The notes beneath the pieces were generated by a model. It did not search any database, was not told the origin of the DNA, and saw nothing but the letters and a program-made list of their open reading frames with translations. Of a DNA stretch of 6,064 nt, positions 3,658 through 6,064 are shown piece by piece. Source of the stretch: Bacillota bacterium (lineage in GTDB: Bacteria > Bacillota > Clostridia > Christensenellales > Aristaeellaceae). The translations under genes were made by a program, and so were the position numbers. The stretch spans positions 1-6,064 of the forward strand of contig JAEZTD010000427.1 in assembly GCA_023443705.1 (NCBI GenBank), given 5' to 3'. Each line of letters begins with the position of its first letter. Position 1 is the stretch's first letter.

Positions 3658-5958
3658 ATGCGACGACACTTGAGAAACATCCGGCGGGCAGCCCTCCCCG
3701 TACTCTTTGTTTCGGCGCTTTTCATCTGCGCGCTGACCGGAGGCACCCAATCGCCGTCCGCGTCCACTTCCAACGCAACCATTCGTCCGGAGCGGGTGAT
3801 CTACCAGGTGGACGAGTACTACCCTCCCTACACGTATAAAGACAATGCACAACTGTACGGATTCGATCCTTATCTTGCAAACCTAATTTTCCAGTCAGAC
3901 AAATACCTACTGCGTTACTCCACAGACACCTGGGAAAAGGTATATGCGCGCCTTGCGAGCGGCGAAATCGACTTGGCCGGCATCATCGCAATCACCGATG
4001 AACGCAAAAACGATGTGCTTTTCACAAAGCCCCTTTTCAATTCGCATGTTTCCGTATACACGCTGAAAACGGTCGAAGGTATCAGCCTGTCCGATCTTGA
4101 TGGTCTCAGTGTCGGCGTCAAAAAGGGATACTACACCGAGGCCCTTCTGAAGGACGAGTTGGGAATTTGGGATTACTACGCCTATGACGACATCCTCGGC
4201 GCGGTGACGGATCTTCTGTCCGGAAAAATAGACGTGATATTTGAAAACCAGCAGTACATGGACCATGTTTTGATCCAAAACCGGCTGAAAGGAAAAATTG
4301 TCGCACAGATCACAAACCTGTTCCCCCAGGCATACGCTTACGCCATCAGCAAAAAGCGCCCCGAACTTGTGGAATACATGAACGGCCGAATCGACGCACT
4401 GGTGTCGAGCGGCGTTTTTGAAGAGATATACGTCAAGTATTTTTATACCCATTCGGATGGCTACACGGCGTCCGAGAACCGGAAGGCGCTGCTCTACGCG
4501 CTGTCCGCGGTGGTGGCAATTGCAGGCATCATCATACTGCTCCGGTCTATCATCCGAAGCCTGGAACGGAAACTGAGCGCGAGCATGCTGAAACTGGAGT
4601 CCGCCAACACGGAACTTGCCGAGGCCAATGAAGCGCTGCGCGCGAAATATGAGGAAATACGTACGCTTGCCTATACAAACCCGGTTACCGCCCTTCCCAA
4701 CAAAAACGCATTCAAATCCGTTGTCCAGCGGTATCTGGGCGGCGGCAGGCCGGAGAACTTCACGATCCTATACATGGACCTTGACAATTTCAAGGACATC
4801 AATGACACCTACGGCCATGCCACAGGCGACGTGCTGCTCAGGGTGGTCGGCGAGCGCCTCCTGCGGTGCGGCATTCCCGAGGGAAGCCTTTACAACCTCG
4901 GCAGCGACGAATTCGCAGTACTTCTGGATTCGGCCAACCCGGTCAGCGCCGGCGAGAAAGCCGGTGAGATAATCCGAAAGATTGAGGAGCCTCTCAGCAT
5001 CGGCGGCAACACCCTGCACATTTCGGCGAGCATGGGCATCGTCAGCTACCCGGAGCATGGCGAGGGCTTCGATGAACTGCTCAAGAACGCCGACTCGGCC
5101 ATGTACCGGGCGAAAGTTAACGGAAGTGGCACCTATACCTTTTTCAGCGAAGAGATCGGCAGCGCGGTGACGGAAAGAACCAAAATGCAGAACAGCCTGC
5201 GCGAAGCGCTGGCGAAGAATGAGTTTCAACTATACTATCAGCCGCAGACTTCTGCCGGAGGTGACACGCTCTACGGCTTTGAGGCGCTGCTGCGCTGGAA
5301 CAGCGCGGAAAGGGGCGTCGTCGCCCCGGGTGCGTTCATTCACGAAGCGGAAAAGAGTCGGTTGATCATCCCCCTCGGCCAATGGGTTCTCGCGACTGCG
5401 TGTGAATTCATCCGCCGCCTCAACGGCGTTTTCGGCGCGAGATATTTCGTATCGGTCAACGTGTCGGTCATACAGCTTCTGCAGGAGGATTTCGTGGACG
5501 TGGTCCTTGCGGTCCTTCGCGATACCGGCCTGGAGCCGAATCTGCTTGAGCTGGAAATTACCGAATCCTGTCTTTTGTTCGAGACGGATATGGTGATCGA
5601 AAAGCTGCGCAAACTCAGCGATGCCGGCGTAGGCCTCGCGCTGGACGACTTTGGCACCGGCTACTCCTCTCTTCGCTATCTGAAGGATCTGCCAGCCAAT
5701 ACGCTCAAGATCGACAGGTCATTTTTCAATACCGCCGCCAGCGAAAAGGGCAAATTCCTCCTTGACGTCATTATATCCATCGGCCATTCGCTGGGAATGA
5801 CGATGGTGGCGGAGGGCGTTGAAACCACACAGCAGATGGCCTCCGCGAGCAGCCTGAATTGCGACCGTATTCAGGGCTATCTCATTGCCAGGCCCATGCC
5901 AGCAAGCAACGTCCCCGTCTTTGTCAAGGGCAGGCTGGCCGATTCAGGCGGCGCGTAA
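3658..5958 (+). CDS. Membrane c-di-GMP enzyme: solute-binding domain, TM, GGDEF (GSDEF) and EAL domains
   Basis: 766 aa. A basic N-terminus and hydrophobic segment (about 11-28) form the signal sequence. Residues 45-263 are an SBP_bac_3-type binding domain (VDEYYPPYTY at 51-60, GFDPYLANLI at 68-77, ITDERKNDVLFTKPL at 112-126), placed outside the cell. A TM helix (about 277-297) and coiled coil (about 301-337) lead to the GGDEF domain (about 338-498). There D374, N382 and D391 of the substrate/metal site are kept, but the signature is GSDEF (415-419) and the RxxD inhibitory site is absent (IPEG at 406-409). The EAL domain (about 510-755) keeps EALLRW (E542), N601, E636, D663-D664, K684, D686, E719 and Q739. 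It should hydrolyse c-di-GMP to pGpG. Cyclase activity is uncertain; the GGDEF domain may instead bind GTP and regulate the EAL domain. In the binding domain R116 matches the Arg that holds amino-acid carboxylates in HisJ/GlnH, while N197 replaces the usual Asp. It is a single-gene unit with its own promoter. Confidence 0.92.
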   Translation: MRRHLRNIRRAALPVLFVSALFICALTGGTQSPSASTSNATIRPERVIYQVDEYYPPYTYKDNAQLYGFDPYLANLIFQSDKYLLRYSTDTWEKVYARLASGEIDLAGIIAITDERKNDVLFTKPLFNSHVSVYTLKTVEGISLSDLDGLSVGVKKGYYTEALLKDELGIWDYYAYDDILGAVTDLLSGKIDVIFENQQYMDHVLIQNRLKGKIVAQITNLFPQAYAYAISKKRPELVEYMNGRIDALVSSGVFEEIYVKYFYTHSDGYTASENRKALLYALSAVVAIAGIIILLRSIIRSLERKLSASMLKLESANTELAEANEALRAKYEEIRTLAYTNPVTALPNKNAFKSVVQRYLGGGRPENFTILYMDLDNFKDINDTYGHATGDVLLRVVGERLLRCGIPEGSLYNLGSDEFAVLLDSANPVSAGEKAGEIIRKIEEPLSIGGNTLHISASMGIVSYPEHGEGFDELLKNADSAMYRAKVNGSGTYTFFSEEIGSAVTERTKMQNSLREALAKNEFQLYYQPQTSAGGDTLYGFEALLRWNSAERGVVAPGAFIHEAEKSRLIIPLGQWVLATACEFIRRLNGVFGARYFVSVNVSVIQLLQEDFVDVVLAVLRDTGLEPNLLELEITESCLLFETDMVIEKLRKLSDAGVGLALDDFGTGYSSLRYLKDLPANTLKIDRSFFNTAASEKGKFLLDVIISIGHSLGMTMVAEGVETTQQMASASSLNCDRIQGYLIARPMPASNVPVFVKGRLADSGGA

Positions 5959-6031
5959 GCCGCGATCACCACGAGGATTCCGGCGCTCGGGCGCAAAAAT
6001 GGCCGGAGTTCGCCGCCCCGGCTTCAAGACT

Positions 6032-6056
6032 TCGAAAATACCCCGCGGTTTTTCGA
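6032..6056 (+). terminator. Terminator-like hairpin after the GGDEF/EAL gene
   Basis: TCGAAAA (6032-6038), bulged T6039 and ACC (6040-6042) pair with GGTTTTTCGA (6047-6056) around the loop CCGC, a 10-bp stem with one bulge. The T-run lies inside the 3' arm rather than after it, so efficiency is uncertain, and the near symmetry could allow use in both directions. A weaker GC hairpin (GCGC, loop TCGG, GCGC, then AAAAA) lies nearer the stop, around 5984-6000. Confidence 0.4.
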
Positions 6057-6064
6057 CGCGAGGG

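Noticed and set aside
3658..3760. Lipoprotein signal in the sensor (Cys at residue 24, LFICA)
   Set aside because: The residues before Cys (L-F-I) do not match a lipobox, and the protein is already anchored by a transmembrane helix.
3523..3852. 109-aa minus-strand frame over the start of the GGDEF/EAL gene
   Set aside because: It is antisense to the signal peptide and leader of a well-supported gene and is Arg/Gly-rich in a shadow-like way.

Overview
The window reads as a chromosomal segment of a GC-rich Gram-positive-type bacterium, most likely a member of the Clostridia. This lineage guess rests on three things: the Met/Leu-rich MKK signal peptide ending in ALA-E, strong purine-rich Shine-Dalgarno sites with SigA-type promoters, and the type of ABC importer. 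There are no rRNA, tRNA, CRISPR or insertion-sequence features. Three genes run on the minus strand, one large gene runs on the plus strand, and a 650-base region separates the two divergent units.

Minus-strand unit (about 3170 down to 1). A good SigA-like promoter (TTGCAA, 17 bases, TATAAT) and a leader of about 126 nt precede an exported periplasmic-binding-protein-like protein of 375 aa, which I recognise as the poorly characterised DUF3798 family. It is followed by a perfect 12-bp stem-loop in the intercistronic gap, then a tandem-NBD sugar-type (MglA/RbsA-like) ABC ATPase. The ATPase is best started at a TTG codon behind an AAGGGGG site. The next gene overlaps it by 8 bases and encodes the first 45 residues of a membrane protein, presumably the permease, which runs off the window edge. 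Together they look like a complete binding protein / ATPase / permease importer of unknown substrate.

Plus-strand unit (about 3435 to 6056). A second strong SigA-like promoter (TTGACA, 17 bases, TATATT), surrounded by inverted repeats, and a leader of about 165 nt precede a 766-aa sensor: signal peptide, extracytoplasmic SBP_bac_3-type solute-binding domain, one transmembrane helix, coiled coil, GGDEF domain and EAL domain. The cyclase signature reads GSDEF and there is no RxxD inhibitory site. The EAL domain keeps every catalytic residue I could check. The protein therefore most likely senses a small extracellular solute and changes c-di-GMP level, mainly as a phosphodiesterase.

How the parts may work together. 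Next to each other are an importer with a binding protein of unknown ligand and a membrane c-di-GMP enzyme with its own solute-binding domain. A shared nutritional signal is an attractive but unproven idea. The two promoters lie about 300 bp apart and carry different repeats, so common control is not shown by the sequence. The most unusual items are the DUF3798 importer with its asymmetric ATPase, the extracellular cysteine clusters, the intercistronic hairpin, and the ordered repeats upstream of both promoters.
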